Assembly: GCF_000244915.1 (NCBI RefSeq) | Contig: NZ_CM001442.1 | Location: 6,200,001-6,264,000 of the forward strand | Direction of reading: 5' to 3' | Source of the DNA: Bradyrhizobium sp. WSM471 | GTDB lineage: Bacteria > Pseudomonadota > Alphaproteobacteria > Rhizobiales > Xanthobacteraceae | DNA length: 64,000 bases | Shown here: positions 25,139 to 33,539 of the stretch, piece by piece | Layout: each line of letters opens with the position of its first letter | How positions within the stretch are numbered: position 1 is the stretch's first letter | Made by a program: the position numbers and the translations under genes | Notes under the pieces: generated by a model | Databases searched by the model: none | The model's input: the letters and a program-made list of their open reading frames with translations, nothing else | Told to the model about the DNA's origin: nothing

Positions 25139-26433
25139 GTCCGCACTCCCAGGATCTGCATGATGGTCAGCGCGTAGATCCGCGTCGCCATCACCGACTT
25201 GGTGATCGAGATGTTCTCGTTGTCCACGGCCCAGCCGTCTTCTCCGGGACCGAACGTCACCGCATTGATGCCGGCTTCGCGGAAGCGGATCGTGTCGTTG
25301 AAGGCGTTCTTGCGGTTGACCCCGGGCTCGCGGCCCATCAGACGCCGGTAAACCGCCCGCAACGAGCGGCAGGGCTCCTCCTCGACCGGCACCGGTTCGG
25401 TCGCGTTGACGAACAGCGAGCCGGGCACCTGGCGCACCTCGACCTTGACGTCGTTCACACCCGCAAAAGTCTCCCGTCCGAGACGCTCGATGTCCCCAAT
25501 CACGCTCGATAGCGTCATGCCGGGCACGATGCCGACCACAGCGAGCGTGATGGTGCAGGCATCCGGCGAGAACTGCATCTCGCCGGGCAGGCCGGACCGA
25601 ATACGCACCACGGCGCAGCAGGGCGGCGTGTGTCCCATGAACTTGCTGGGGACATGCGTGAACGCCATGTCCTTCAGTTTCGGCAACAGCTTCGCCGCTT
25701 CCATGATGGCGTTGACGCTGATGTCCGGTCGCCAGATGTGCGACTTGATCCCGTGAACGGTGAGCTCGATCAGGCAGTGGCCGGAATTGGCCACCGACAG
25801 GTTCATGCCCCAGTCCGTGTTGACGTCGCCCCAGGCGGTTGGCTCGGCGGTGATCTCGTAGTCGGCGGTCAGGCCGACCTTGTTCAGCATGTAGATGGAG
25901 CCTTCGGTGCCGTTCCGCTCCTCATCGACGGTGTAGCAGCACATCAAGGTGCCATCGAACTTCACACCCGCTTCGGTCAGGGCCTGCACTGCGAGCAAGG
26001 ATGCAGCGAGGTTTCCGCGCGTGTCGGACGTGCCGCGCGCATAGAGCAGATCGCCGTGGCGCGTCGCCTTGAACGGATCGAAATCCGTCATGTGCCATTT
26101 CTCGGGCTCGACCGCCGGATAGGTGTCGAGATGGTCGTTGAGAATGAGCGAGGGGCCGCCGTCCCGTCCCTTCAGCACGCCGAGCACGTTCGGCCGGTGC
26201 GGCTGCGCGCTGTGCTTGGTGACCTCCATGCCGAGCGCTTCGAGCTTGCCCGCGACCAGCATCGAGATCGCCTCTTCTTCGGCGGGCGGCAAATCGGGAT
26301 CCAGCGGATTGCCGGAACGGGGCTGGCCGGTGCGGATCAGCTCGGACGCGAGTTCAAGCCAGCGCTCCTCCGTGATGCGCGACAGCACGCGCTGTTCGAG
26401 ATCCGAATAAGGAGGGGTGACAGGCATCTGCAT
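25135..26433 (-). CDS. M20-family metallohydrolase (ArgE/DapE/ACY1 type)
   Basis: 432 aa. Metal-binding motifs in order: NDHLDTYP (His and Asp ligands), ARGTSDTRGN (bridging Asp) and VDEERNGTEGS (catalytic Glu and ligand), with a lid domain around residues 215-330. It removes acyl, formyl or carbamoyl groups from amino compounds, or cleaves dipeptides. First gene of the importer-amidase operon, so it likely acts on the imported compound or on the amidase product. Confidence 0.9.
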   Translation of the reverse strand: MQMPVTPPYSDLEQRVLSRITEERWLELASELIRTGQPRSGNPLDPDLPPAEEEAISMLVAGKLEALGMEVTKHSAQPHRPNVLGVLKGRDGGPSLILNDHLDTYPAVEPEKWHMTDFDPFKATRHGDLLYARGTSDTRGNLAASLLAVQALTEAGVKFDGTLMCCYTVDEERNGTEGSIYMLNKVGLTADYEITAEPTAWGDVNTDWGMNLSVANSGHCLIELTVHGIKSHIWRPDISVNAIMEAAKLLPKLKDMAFTHVPSKFMGHTPPCCAVVRIRSGLPGEMQFSPDACTITLAVVGIVPGMTLSSVIGDIERLGRETFAGVNDVKVEVRQVPGSLFVNATEPVPVEEEPCRSLRAVYRRLMGREPGVNRKNAFNDTIRFREAGINAVTFGPGEDGWAVDNENISITKSVMATRIYALTIMQILGVRT

Positions 26434-26666
26434 GACGGGATCCGCTGGCTCACGGCGCCGGCAGCGCCGCTTCGTGGCAGCCTCCTCATTGCAGCGACTG
26501 TGCCAACTGCCGAAAACGCCCGCGGCAGCACAATTGTCTTTCTGACTTCAATGGCTTAGGCGAGATTTGCGTGTGCGCAAATTTTTGCGTCCGAGATGCG
26601 CTCTGCCGAAGACGCGGCGTCCGCTGAACAGGCAGGGCTCAGCGCGAGGCCGGCCGGCGTGGGGTC

Positions 26667-26738
26667 GTAGTCCGCATGGAGCGAAGCGGAATGCGGGAAC
26701 GCCGTCCCTGGATTGCGCTTCGCTCCATCCAGGCTACG
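26667..26738. repeat. Dispersed palindromic repeat, family D (GTAG...CTAC)
   Basis: GTAGTCCGCATGGAGCGAAG at the left and CGCTTCGCTCCATCCAGGCT-AC at the right, forming a long hairpin. The same family, with different cores, is at 58591, 59897 and 61473. It lies in the 320-bp gap between the M20 and extensin-like genes; I see nothing else there except the upstream region of M20. Confidence 0.8.
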
Positions 26739-26753
26739 CATCGTGCGCAAGCC

Positions 26754-27944
26754 TCAATCGTCGGCGTACTCGTCCTCTTCGTGTTTTCGCGCCATGCTCT
26801 TGCGCGTACCCAGCGAGCCGGTCACGGAGGGATCGCGCGCATTCGCATAAGGATTGCGCCCGCCCGCCCGCGCGGCGACCTCTTCGCCGGAGACGGCGGC
26901 GGGCTGGCAGATCAGTCGGCGGCTGGCGCGGCGCATCAGATCGACGTGGATGTGATCGTAATGATAGACGTTCGAGCCCGGCGCCAGCACCGTGGTGAAA
27001 TGCACGCACGCGCCCGACTGCACGTCGCGCAGGAAGCCCTGCTCTTCCGGCATGCCACGCCAGCCATCCTTCACGGTAACGCGGCGGCCGTCGGCGAGCA
27101 CGAAGGCGGCGATGTCGAGCGCATTGCCGAAGGCGTGCTCGGAAATATGGGCGTGCGAATTGCCGTTCATGCCGCGGCAAGAATAGGCGGAGATCTGCTT
27201 GATCTCCGCGACGCGGGTGCCGAACCAGCGCATCGCCGAGGGCTGCACGGTGTCGGCGAGCCAGCGGTCGAGCTCGGAGACGATCGGACAGGCCAGCGTC
27301 GCAACCGGCTTGATCGCAACGGGGCCTACGGCGGTGACGGGATCGCCCCGTGCCGGACCAAGACGCGGCGGCGGTTGCTGCGCGGGCGCCTGCGAGTACG
27401 GCGCCGGCCGCGCCGGATAGCTCGGCGCATTCATGTAGCGCGACGCGCCCACCGCATCGGTGCCCTCGGGCGGCAGATCGATCTCGTCTTCCTGCTGCGC
27501 CACGCCGGGTGCGTTCAACGACACCGGGCCGGACGGCGCGCCATAGCCGGACGGCTGTCGCACCGCGCTCTCGGGATAGTTCGAGCGTTGCGGATAGCTC
27601 TGGCTTTGCGGGTAATTCGATCGCGGCTGCGTCACCGGCCAGCGCGGCTGGCTGCCGACGTTCCCGGGCGGTCGCAATTCCTCGTCGGCAAAGCCGTAAC
27701 TGCTCGAGCCTTCGCCGAGGGCGGCGACCTTGAGCGGAAACTCGGCGCCGCACATGCCCGGCCCGGAGATCGGGTCGATGCGGACGAGATCCGGCCCCTC
27801 TTTCACCGCGCCTGATTTCAGGCATGCGGCTTCGGCCTCGGCCCGCCACGGTTCACGTTCGGCCTGAAAGAAGCCGCGGCCGCAACCCGCTAACGAAACA
27901 AGGACGATGGAGCCGACGAGATACAAACGAACTCCGCGCGTCAT
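26754..27944 (-). CDS. Extensin-family lipoprotein with LAS-peptidase-like motifs
   Basis: 396 aa. A lipoprotein signal ends in L-A-G-C (Cys21). A Pro/Ser/Gln-rich low-complexity linker covers about residues 95-205, then comes the extensin-like C-terminal domain (about 215-345). The domain holds SEHAFGNALDI and YHYDHIHVDL, which match the S-x-H-x-x-G-x-A-x-D and H-x-H zinc motifs of VanY/LAS D,D-peptidases. A cell-wall role is therefore plausible. The short basic/acidic tail after residue 350 is unassigned. Confidence 0.88.
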   Translation of the reverse strand: MTRGVRLYLVGSIVLVSLAGCGRGFFQAEREPWRAEAEAACLKSGAVKEGPDLVRIDPISGPGMCGAEFPLKVAALGEGSSSYGFADEELRPPGNVGSQPRWPVTQPRSNYPQSQSYPQRSNYPESAVRQPSGYGAPSGPVSLNAPGVAQQEDEIDLPPEGTDAVGASRYMNAPSYPARPAPYSQAPAQQPPPRLGPARGDPVTAVGPVAIKPVATLACPIVSELDRWLADTVQPSAMRWFGTRVAEIKQISAYSCRGMNGNSHAHISEHAFGNALDIAAFVLADGRRVTVKDGWRGMPEEQGFLRDVQSGACVHFTTVLAPGSNVYHYDHIHVDLMRRASRRLICQPAAVSGEEVAARAGGRNPYANARDPSVTGSLGTRKSMARKHEEDEYADD

Positions 27945-28135
27945 GCACGCACGTTCGGTGAATTTACTTAAAGACTCTTCAACGTGTTGATTTCAGTATT
28001 CTTTAACCATGTCAGCCCGCGCCGGCAGGAGCGCCTGCCGGTGACGAGTGACAGCAAGGCTGACTTTTTCGAAAAGAGACTTTCTGTTAACCATGACGCT
28101 CTCGCGCAAGGCGGCGCGACAGCGGGAGCGACCTC

Positions 28136-28219
28136 ATGACGTTCGCCGGGAGACTGAGCGTTATCATCGCGTACCTCGCCATGGCCTTTGTCGGCGCCAT
28201 CGTGCTCGGCATGATCTAG
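28136..28219 (+). CDS. 27-residue single-helix membrane microprotein
   Basis: MTFAGRLSVI-IAYLAMAFVG-AIVLGMI then TAG. A GGGAGC site lies 7 bp before the ATG. Almost the whole chain is one hydrophobic helix after a short basic head, like small regulatory membrane peptides. Two identical TTAACCATG boxes lie upstream at 28003 and 28087. It sits alone in the 306-bp gap between two divergently placed genes. Function unknown; coding status is inferred from the ribosome site and composition. Confidence 0.55.
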   Translation: MTFAGRLSVIIAYLAMAFVGAIVLGMI

Positions 28220-28250
28220 CGGCTTCAGCCGGAGGTACCGAACGCTTCCC

Positions 28251-29099
28251 TTACGACCGCGCGCTCCATTGCCGCGACGTCGTGATCAGCTTCTCCGGCC
28301 GCTCTTCGGCGCGCGTCCAGTTGTTGCCGGAACACCAGAAGTGGCCCAGTGCGCAGGCTTCGACGTGAAGCTTGCCGGAGTTCTTCAGCGTCATCCTCGC
28401 ATAATAGGTGCTGCCGCTCGAGCGGCTGTAGATGTTGCCGGTCCAGACGTCGTGCGTTTTCGGCTTCATGTTGACAAGCACGCTCTCACCCCTGGTCGAC
28501 GCTTCAGTCAGCGCGAAGCCGCACAGTGCCGGTCCACAGCGTTCGATGCGGACCGTGCCCTTGGCGCCTGCGCTCTCCCATTCGCCGAGCGGCAAATAGG
28601 CCTGCTCATCGTCACCGCGCTCCGGGCTCGCCACGGCCTGCTCGAGCTCCGGCCTAGGCGCGACGACCGGCGCCTCCATGCGCGGCAGATCGAGCGCGAC
28701 GATCTTCGGCGGATCCATCCGCGGTAGCTCGACCCGTGGCGGATTGGAGCTTGCGGCCTGCGGCGGGACAATTGGCTGCGACGTCGTTGCGGCAAGGACA
28801 GGAGCCGCCGGCGCCGGTGGAGGCGCGACCACAATGGCTTGCGCCGGCCTGACCGGAGCCACGGGATAGAGCGGCTGCGGCGGCGGAAGCACCGGCGTCG
28901 GCGCCGGTGTCGTATCGACGTTCGGCCGAAAGCTGCGATGGGAGGAAACCGAGACACAGGAAGCCGATCGGCAATTCCTGGGCGACTCGACCTGGAATCG
29001 ATGACCGCCGATCGAGAACGCGTAGGAGCCGGCCTCGGCTGCGGGCGCAATCGCCATCAGCGCGATCAATGTGCCAAGCGAAGTCACAAGCCGCATCAT
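28251..29099 (-). CDS. Secreted DUF2147-type protein with Pro-rich linker (paralogue 1)
   Basis: 282 aa from the ATG at 29099 (GGGAGG upstream). Signal peptide (about 1-21, ending AEA-GS), a short N-terminal domain with FSIGGHRFQVESPRNCRSAS-CV, a Pro/Val/Ala-rich linker (about 55-165), and a C-terminal domain with GEWESAGAKGTVRIERCGPA followed by LCGFAL and an end CALGHFWCSGNNW. The same layout is encoded by the divergent gene at 29294, so the two are paralogues. DUF2147 proteins are periplasmic; the role is unknown. Confidence 0.82.
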   Translation of the reverse strand: MMRLVTSLGTLIALMAIAPAAEAGSYAFSIGGHRFQVESPRNCRSASCVSVSSHRSFRPNVDTTPAPTPVLPPPQPLYPVAPVRPAQAIVVAPPPAPAAPVLAATTSQPIVPPQAASSNPPRVELPRMDPPKIVALDLPRMEAPVVAPRPELEQAVASPERGDDEQAYLPLGEWESAGAKGTVRIERCGPALCGFALTEASTRGESVLVNMKPKTHDVWTGNIYSRSSGSTYYARMTLKNSGKLHVEACALGHFWCSGNNWTRAEERPEKLITTSRQWSARS

Positions 29100-29185
29100 C
29101 GGCGCCTCCCTCTGTGTGGCGACGAGCTTACCCGGATGGAATCGCGGCTGAATGTGCGCTGCGTCACCCATCCGCGGCGAGCCGT

Positions 29186-29201
29186 TGTGACGTCTATCAC
29201 A
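29186..29201. promoter_or_regulatory. CRP/FNR-like palindrome TGTGA-N6-TCACA
   Basis: TGTGACGTCTATCACA is a perfect match to the E. coli CRP core (TGTGA, 6 bp, TCACA). It lies 86 bp upstream of one DUF2147 paralogue and 92 bp upstream of the other, nearly midway between their divergent starts. Regulation by a Crp-family protein is inferred; one such protein is encoded at 21041-21769. Confidence 0.65.
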
Positions 29202-29293
29202 GAACGTCCGACCAGCCCGGCGTAGGGTCGAACCACGCTTCACCCACCCGCGACTTCAGTCCATCGGGACCCACACATTCTTCGGAGGTTGTC

Positions 29294-30082
29294 ATGAACA
29301 AGCTCACCATCGCCGCCACTGCCCTCTTCCTCGCGTCCACCGCCGCCGCGCATGCCGGCAATGCGATCTCGTTCCAGATCGAAGGCCAGCACATCCGCAT
29401 CGAGACGCCGCGCAACTGCGCCTCGCTCAATTGCGTGACCATCGTGGCGCCGGGCCTCTCGGACAAGCCGATCAAGCTGAACAACATCAACCTCAAGGGC
29501 TTGGGCTCGAAGGACGATGACATCGACACCACGCCGGCTCCGGCTCCGGCCACGACCGCGCAGCCCGCGCCGGCTCCGGTGCAGCAGCAGCCCGTGCAGC
29601 AGGCCCCCGTGCAGGCGAACGCACCGGCAGCGCCCGCTATCGCGGCACCAAGCACGACAGTTGCCGCTGCTCCGTCCGCCGGCTACGACGCCACGACACA
29701 GACCGCGCCCGCTGCAGCTCCCGCTCCGGCTCCCGCTGCTGCGCCCGCGCCGGTCGCGGTTGCTCCGGCCCCGGTGCCCGCCGCGCCTGTCGCAGTTGCC
29801 AACACGCCGATCGGCGTCTGGGCCACCGAAGAGAACAAGGGCAATGTTCGCGTCGAACAGTGCGGCGTCAATCTCTGCGGCTACGCCGCGAAGACCAACG
29901 AGCGCATCCTGATCAACATGAAGCCCGACGGCGCGAAGTGGAGCGGCCGCATCCACGATCCCGATTCCGGCCGCAACTACGACTCGACGATCGCGATGAA
30001 GGGCCCGAATGCAATGCGCGTGCAGGGCTGCGCCTTCGGCGGCATGTTCTGCGGCGGCCAGACCTGGAAGCGCGTGAGCTGA
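29294..30082 (+). CDS. Secreted DUF2147-type protein with Ala/Pro linker (paralogue 2)
   Basis: 262 aa. ATG with CGGAGG 8 bp upstream. Signal peptide ends near AHA-GN (residue 22). The N-terminal domain SFQIEGQHIRIETPRNCASL-NCV mirrors the divergent paralogue, then an Ala/Pro/Gln linker (about 78-175) and a C-terminal domain with GVWATEENKGNVRVEQCGVN followed by LCGYA, ending in a Cys-Gly-Gly-rich CAFGGMFCGGQTW. Four cysteines pair by position with those of the paralogue. Function unknown; extracytoplasmic. Confidence 0.82.
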   Translation: MNKLTIAATALFLASTAAAHAGNAISFQIEGQHIRIETPRNCASLNCVTIVAPGLSDKPIKLNNINLKGLGSKDDDIDTTPAPAPATTAQPAPAPVQQQPVQQAPVQANAPAAPAIAAPSTTVAAAPSAGYDATTQTAPAAAPAPAPAAAPAPVAVAPAPVPAAPVAVANTPIGVWATEENKGNVRVEQCGVNLCGYAAKTNERILINMKPDGAKWSGRIHDPDSGRNYDSTIAMKGPNAMRVQGCAFGGMFCGGQTWKRVS

Positions 30083-30118
30083 AGCCAAAGGTGTCGTCTC
30101 CAACACATCCGCATTCTT

Positions 30119-30205
30119 CGTCATGCCCGGGCTTGTCCCGGGCATCCACGTTCTTAGTCCCGCGCTTCAAGGCGTGGATGGCCGGGACAAGCCCGGCCAT
30201 GACGG
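30119..30205. repeat. Dispersed palindromic repeat, family A
   Basis: Near-identical to the 4034-4118 element: CGTCATGCCCGGGCTTGTCC at the left and GGCCATGACGG at the right. It follows the stop of the DUF2147 gene by 36 bp. The rest of this 263-bp gap holds only the FecR-gene promoter region. Confidence 0.92.
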
Positions 30206-30345
30206 TGGGCAGGCTTGGCCACAAGCTAGCATCGCGTACCGTTTGAACGTTCACCGCCGCCGTGCGATAGACATTCATCCGCCGTTCACCTGCATCAGGA
30301 TGATATCGGTCGATCTCGCCTCGCGTTTCTCACCGGGACCTCCTC

Positions 30346-31824
30346 GTGACTTTTATCGTGGCCTGGCGCCGCTTCTTGTTCGCGCTTGTGCTGCTGGCGT
30401 TGCCGGCCGGCGCGAGCGTTGCGTTCGCATTCGATGCGATCGAGCTTGCGCAGGCGCAACCACAAGCGCAGCCGTCGCCCGCCCCCTCGCCGACGCCATC
30501 GGCTTCACCCGCTCCCGCGACCGAGGCGCAGCCCGCCGCCGTCGACCCGATCGGCAACGTCGCGACGGTGACGGGCATCGCGACCGTGATCCGCGACAAA
30601 AATTCCTATCCGCTGCGGGTGCGCGACGACATCTATCTCAACGACGTCGTGCAGACTTCGTCGAACTCCTCGCTCGGTATCACCTTCGACGACGCGACCA
30701 CGTTCAACCTCTCCGCAAGCACGAAGATCACCATCGACACTTACGTCTATGAAGACGGCGGCAAGCACAACGCAGGCATTTTCGACATCGGCAAGGGCAC
30801 CGTCGCCTTCGTCGCGGCGGCGGTGGCAAAGACCGGCGACATGAAGATCACGACGCCGACGGCGACGCTCGGCATTCGCGGCACCACGGGCGTCGTCGAC
30901 GTGCCGGAAGGCGCGGCCGCGAACAACGCCAACAACGTAAACATCAAGCTCTATCCCGACGCCGACGGCCGGGTCGGACACATCGACGTCGACGACCGCA
31001 CGAGCGGGACGCGGCTCGGCGCGCTGACGCAAGGCGCGAGCGGTTTTGCGATCCGGCCGGGCGCCGCCGCTGCCGGCGTTATGCGCTTTGCCGCGGTGCC
31101 GATCACGATTCCCGCACAGCAGATCGCGCGCGACCGCGGCTTCGTCAGCCAGGTGCATCTGGCGCAGACCACGGGCCGGCAGATCGTCACCGAGCAGCGC
31201 GACTTCCGGCGCGCCAATCCGACCGCGAGCCCGCGCATTCCGCGGCCGTTCCAGCCGCCGCAACAGCAACAATTGCGGCCGAACACGGCGCCAGGACAAC
31301 AGCCGCAACAGCCGCAACAGCCGCAGCGGCCGAACGGTCAGCCCGGTCAGAACAACCGTCCAGGCCAGCAGCAGCCGGGCGCGCCAGGCCGTCAAGGCGC
31401 CCAGCCGCCGCAGCGGCAGGGCCAAGGACAGGGTCAAGGCGGCGCGGTGCAACCGGGGACGCCGCGCGCGGGTCAAGGTCAACAGCAACAAGGCCAGAAG
31501 CAAGGCGCGGGACGTCCGGCGGGCCCACCGCGCGCCGGTCAAGGCACGCAGCCTGACGGCACCCCGCAAACCCCGCCGCGACGCGGTGGACAGATTCCGA
31601 CGCAGCCCGGCGGAGTCGCGCCGCCGCAGCCGGCCGGAACGCAACCGCAGCCCGCTCCGCAGCCGCAACTGCCGCGCACCGGCATGCAGCCCGGCCAGCC
31701 GCCCGCTGCTCAACAGCCGGGCCTGCAGCGCCCGGGCGGATTCCAGCAACGTCTCCCCGCCGCACAACGCCCCGCAGCGCCGCGAAGGCCAGCGCCAGCT
31801 CCAAAGGAGAAGGAGCGGCGATAG
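30346..31824 (+). CDS. Secreted FecR-domain protein with Gln/Pro/Gly-rich tail
   Basis: 492 aa from GTG at 30346. Signal peptide or anchor at about residues 8-29, a Pro/Ala spacer, then a FecR domain (about 68-190) with VVQTSSNSSLGITFDDATTF and the TPTATLGIRGTTGVV motif. The last 200 residues (about 290-492) are low-complexity Q/P/G/R sequence with imperfect repeats. FecR domains without an anti-sigma helix are often surface or peptidoglycan-associated. The tail is likely disordered. Not linked to any sigma factor or TonB receptor here. Confidence 0.85.
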   Translation: MTFIVAWRRFLFALVLLALPAGASVAFAFDAIELAQAQPQAQPSPAPSPTPSASPAPATEAQPAAVDPIGNVATVTGIATVIRDKNSYPLRVRDDIYLNDVVQTSSNSSLGITFDDATTFNLSASTKITIDTYVYEDGGKHNAGIFDIGKGTVAFVAAAVAKTGDMKITTPTATLGIRGTTGVVDVPEGAAANNANNVNIKLYPDADGRVGHIDVDDRTSGTRLGALTQGASGFAIRPGAAAAGVMRFAAVPITIPAQQIARDRGFVSQVHLAQTTGRQIVTEQRDFRRANPTASPRIPRPFQPPQQQQLRPNTAPGQQPQQPQQPQRPNGQPGQNNRPGQQQPGAPGRQGAQPPQRQGQGQGQGGAVQPGTPRAGQGQQQQGQKQGAGRPAGPPRAGQGTQPDGTPQTPPRRGGQIPTQPGGVAPPQPAGTQPQPAPQPQLPRTGMQPGQPPAAQQPGLQRPGGFQQRLPAAQRPAAPRRPAPAPKEKERR

Positions 31825-31854
31825 AACGCAAAGTGCGCCGACGATGTCCGTGCG

Positions 31855-32001
31855 CTCCCTCGCCCCGCTCTTGCGGGGAGAGGGTTGGGGTGAGGGGCTG
31901 CCTCCGCGAAAATAGTGACAGAGAGACTCGCGGAGAATCCCCCTCACCCGGAATTCAAGCTGTGCTTGAATTCCGACCTCTCCCCGCAAGCGGGCGAGGT
32001 G
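31855..32001. repeat. Dispersed repeat, family E (CTCGCCCCGC...GCGGGGAG)
   Basis: CCCTCGCCCCGCTCTTGCGG then GGAGAGGGTTGGGGTGAGGG on the left; CTCACCC, GAATTC-containing AT-richer core and TCTCCCCGCAAGCGGGCGAG on the right. Between the FecR gene and the convergent NUDIX gene, 9 bp from the latter's stop. Confidence 0.88.
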
Positions 32002-32009
32002 AAGAGAAC

Positions 32010-32576
32010 TCACGCCTCGCCGCGCAGCCAGGCTTTCATCTTCTGCAACAGACCGTGCCGCAACTCGCCCACCGAGGCCGCTTCAGCCGGTGTCAGTGTC
32101 TGCAAAGCTGCGTCGACCTCCTTGATTGCCAGCGTCGGCTCGGGCGCGGACGACGATGCAAGCCCCGCCGCCGCAAGCGCGATCGGGCCAACCTGGGTCA
32201 GGAACACACGCTCGTACTCGCGCGACAGGCGCGCGAGCGCGTCTTCCAGCGTCAGCCAGTCGACTGCCTTGATGTCGTTCATCAGCTTGCGGACCGGACC
32301 GTCCCCGGCCTCCATCCGCCAGAAATGTACGACCTTGGAACGTCCGCCCGACTGATAGACGAGCGTGCCCAAAAATTCGTGGATGGCGACCTCGTGACCG
32401 GTCTCTTCCAGCACCTCGCGATGCGCGGCTTGCTTCGGCGTCTCGCCGTCGTCGAGCTTGCCCTTGGGCAAAACCCATTCGTTGCGCTTGCGCTGGCGCA
32501 CGACGGCGACCAGCGGCGGCGCCCCCCGCCGCAGCACAATACCACCCGCCGCCATGACCGGCGCCCGTGCCATCAC
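32010..32576 (-). CDS. NUDIX hydrolase
   Basis: 188 aa. Complete Nudix box GKLDDGETPKQAAHREVLEE followed by TGHEV (G-x5-E-x7-R-E-x-x-E-E-x-G), near residues 43-67. N-terminal strand with AGGIVLRRG, then a C-terminal helical extension of about 45 residues. Hydrolyses a nucleoside-diphosphate-linked compound or diphosphoinositol-like substrate; which is not evident. It lies 64 bp downstream of the phosphatidylserine decarboxylase stop on the same strand. Confidence 0.92.
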   Translation of the reverse strand: MMARAPVMAAGGIVLRRGAPPLVAVVRQRKRNEWVLPKGKLDDGETPKQAAHREVLEETGHEVAIHEFLGTLVYQSGGRSKVVHFWRMEAGDGPVRKLMNDIKAVDWLTLEDALARLSREYERVFLTQVGPIALAAAGLASSSAPEPTLAIKEVDAALQTLTPAEAASVGELRHGLLQKMKAWLRGEA

Positions 32577-32640
32577 CCAATCCGTAGTCGTAGAAACGTC
32601 CCCACCGACGATATAGGCGGCCGACGCGGCGGATTGAAGG

Positions 32641-33504
32641 CTAGTTTTTTCTCAGCAACGCTTGACCCGCGCGAATGCGCGTGCCTTCGGCGATGCCGTC
32701 GCAGAAGGTGAAATCGCCGGGCGCAAGGATGATGATGGTCGAGCCGTGCTCGAACCAGCCGAGCTCCTCGCCCTTGCTCACGTTGACGTCGCAGGGAAAA
32801 TTGACCGGCCCCCTGGTCTGCGCATTCAGCACCATGTCGAGGAAATGCAGACGGATGCTTGCGACCAGGATCGCGGCGACCGGGACCAGCGTCACGGCTT
32901 CGCCAGTTGATAGACGCGTGCGGATCACCGCGCGTTCGTTCTTGCAGAAGAGACGCTCAACCCGCTTCAGCGCGATCGGGTTGACGTTCCAGACGTCGCC
33001 ATGGATCAGCGTGACGCGCTCGATATGTGCGTCAAAGGGCGCATGGAAGCGATGATACATGCTCGAGGTCAGCCGCAGCGTGACGAAGGAGCCGTTGCGG
33101 TGCTGGTCGACCAGCACGGAATCGCCGAGCAGATCGAGCAGCGAGTACGGCGCGCCCTTGACCTGGAACAGCTCGGTGTCGGCGATCCGGCCGTGAGCGC
33201 CGACGATGCCGTCGGACGGACTGGCGACAATCGAGGGGTCCGGATCAAAGGGCCGCAGGCCGGGCTTGAGCTCCCGGGTGAAGCAGTCGTGCAGACTCCT
33301 GAAATGGGTCTTGCGCGCCTCCGACAGATCGAGATCGGAGAACAGCTTCCACAGCGCGATGGAGCCGTCCCGCACCAGCGGGTTCTCGATCTTGGAGAAC
33401 CAGCCCATGAAGCGGGTCAGCGCGGCGCGGGGGATGCGGTTGGTCAACAGGAAGTTGAGGTCTTCCTGCTGGGTGAAAGAGGCGATGAGGGCTTTGACTG
33501 TCAT
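32641..33504 (-). CDS. psd: Phosphatidylserine decarboxylase proenzyme
   Basis: Makes phosphatidylethanolamine from phosphatidylserine at the inner membrane. 287 aa, the length of the E. coli type. Self-cleavage to the pyruvoyl enzyme is expected at G254-S255 in FEHGSTIII. The catalytic Asp (D98 in ASPSDGI) and His (H154 in YHRFHAPFD) are present. Rhizobia usually also have a shorter psd beside pssA, so this may be a second copy. Divergent from the class-III aminotransferase by 35 bp; the two are likely co-regulated. Confidence 0.92.
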   Translation of the reverse strand: MTVKALIASFTQQEDLNFLLTNRIPRAALTRFMGWFSKIENPLVRDGSIALWKLFSDLDLSEARKTHFRSLHDCFTRELKPGLRPFDPDPSIVASPSDGIVGAHGRIADTELFQVKGAPYSLLDLLGDSVLVDQHRNGSFVTLRLTSSMYHRFHAPFDAHIERVTLIHGDVWNVNPIALKRVERLFCKNERAVIRTRLSTGEAVTLVPVAAILVASIRLHFLDMVLNAQTRGPVNFPCDVNVSKGEELGWFEHGSTIIILAPGDFTFCDGIAEGTRIRAGQALLRKN

Positions 33505-33539
33505 GAATCTGTCAGCTCGCAGTATTAGCGCTTGTTGTC

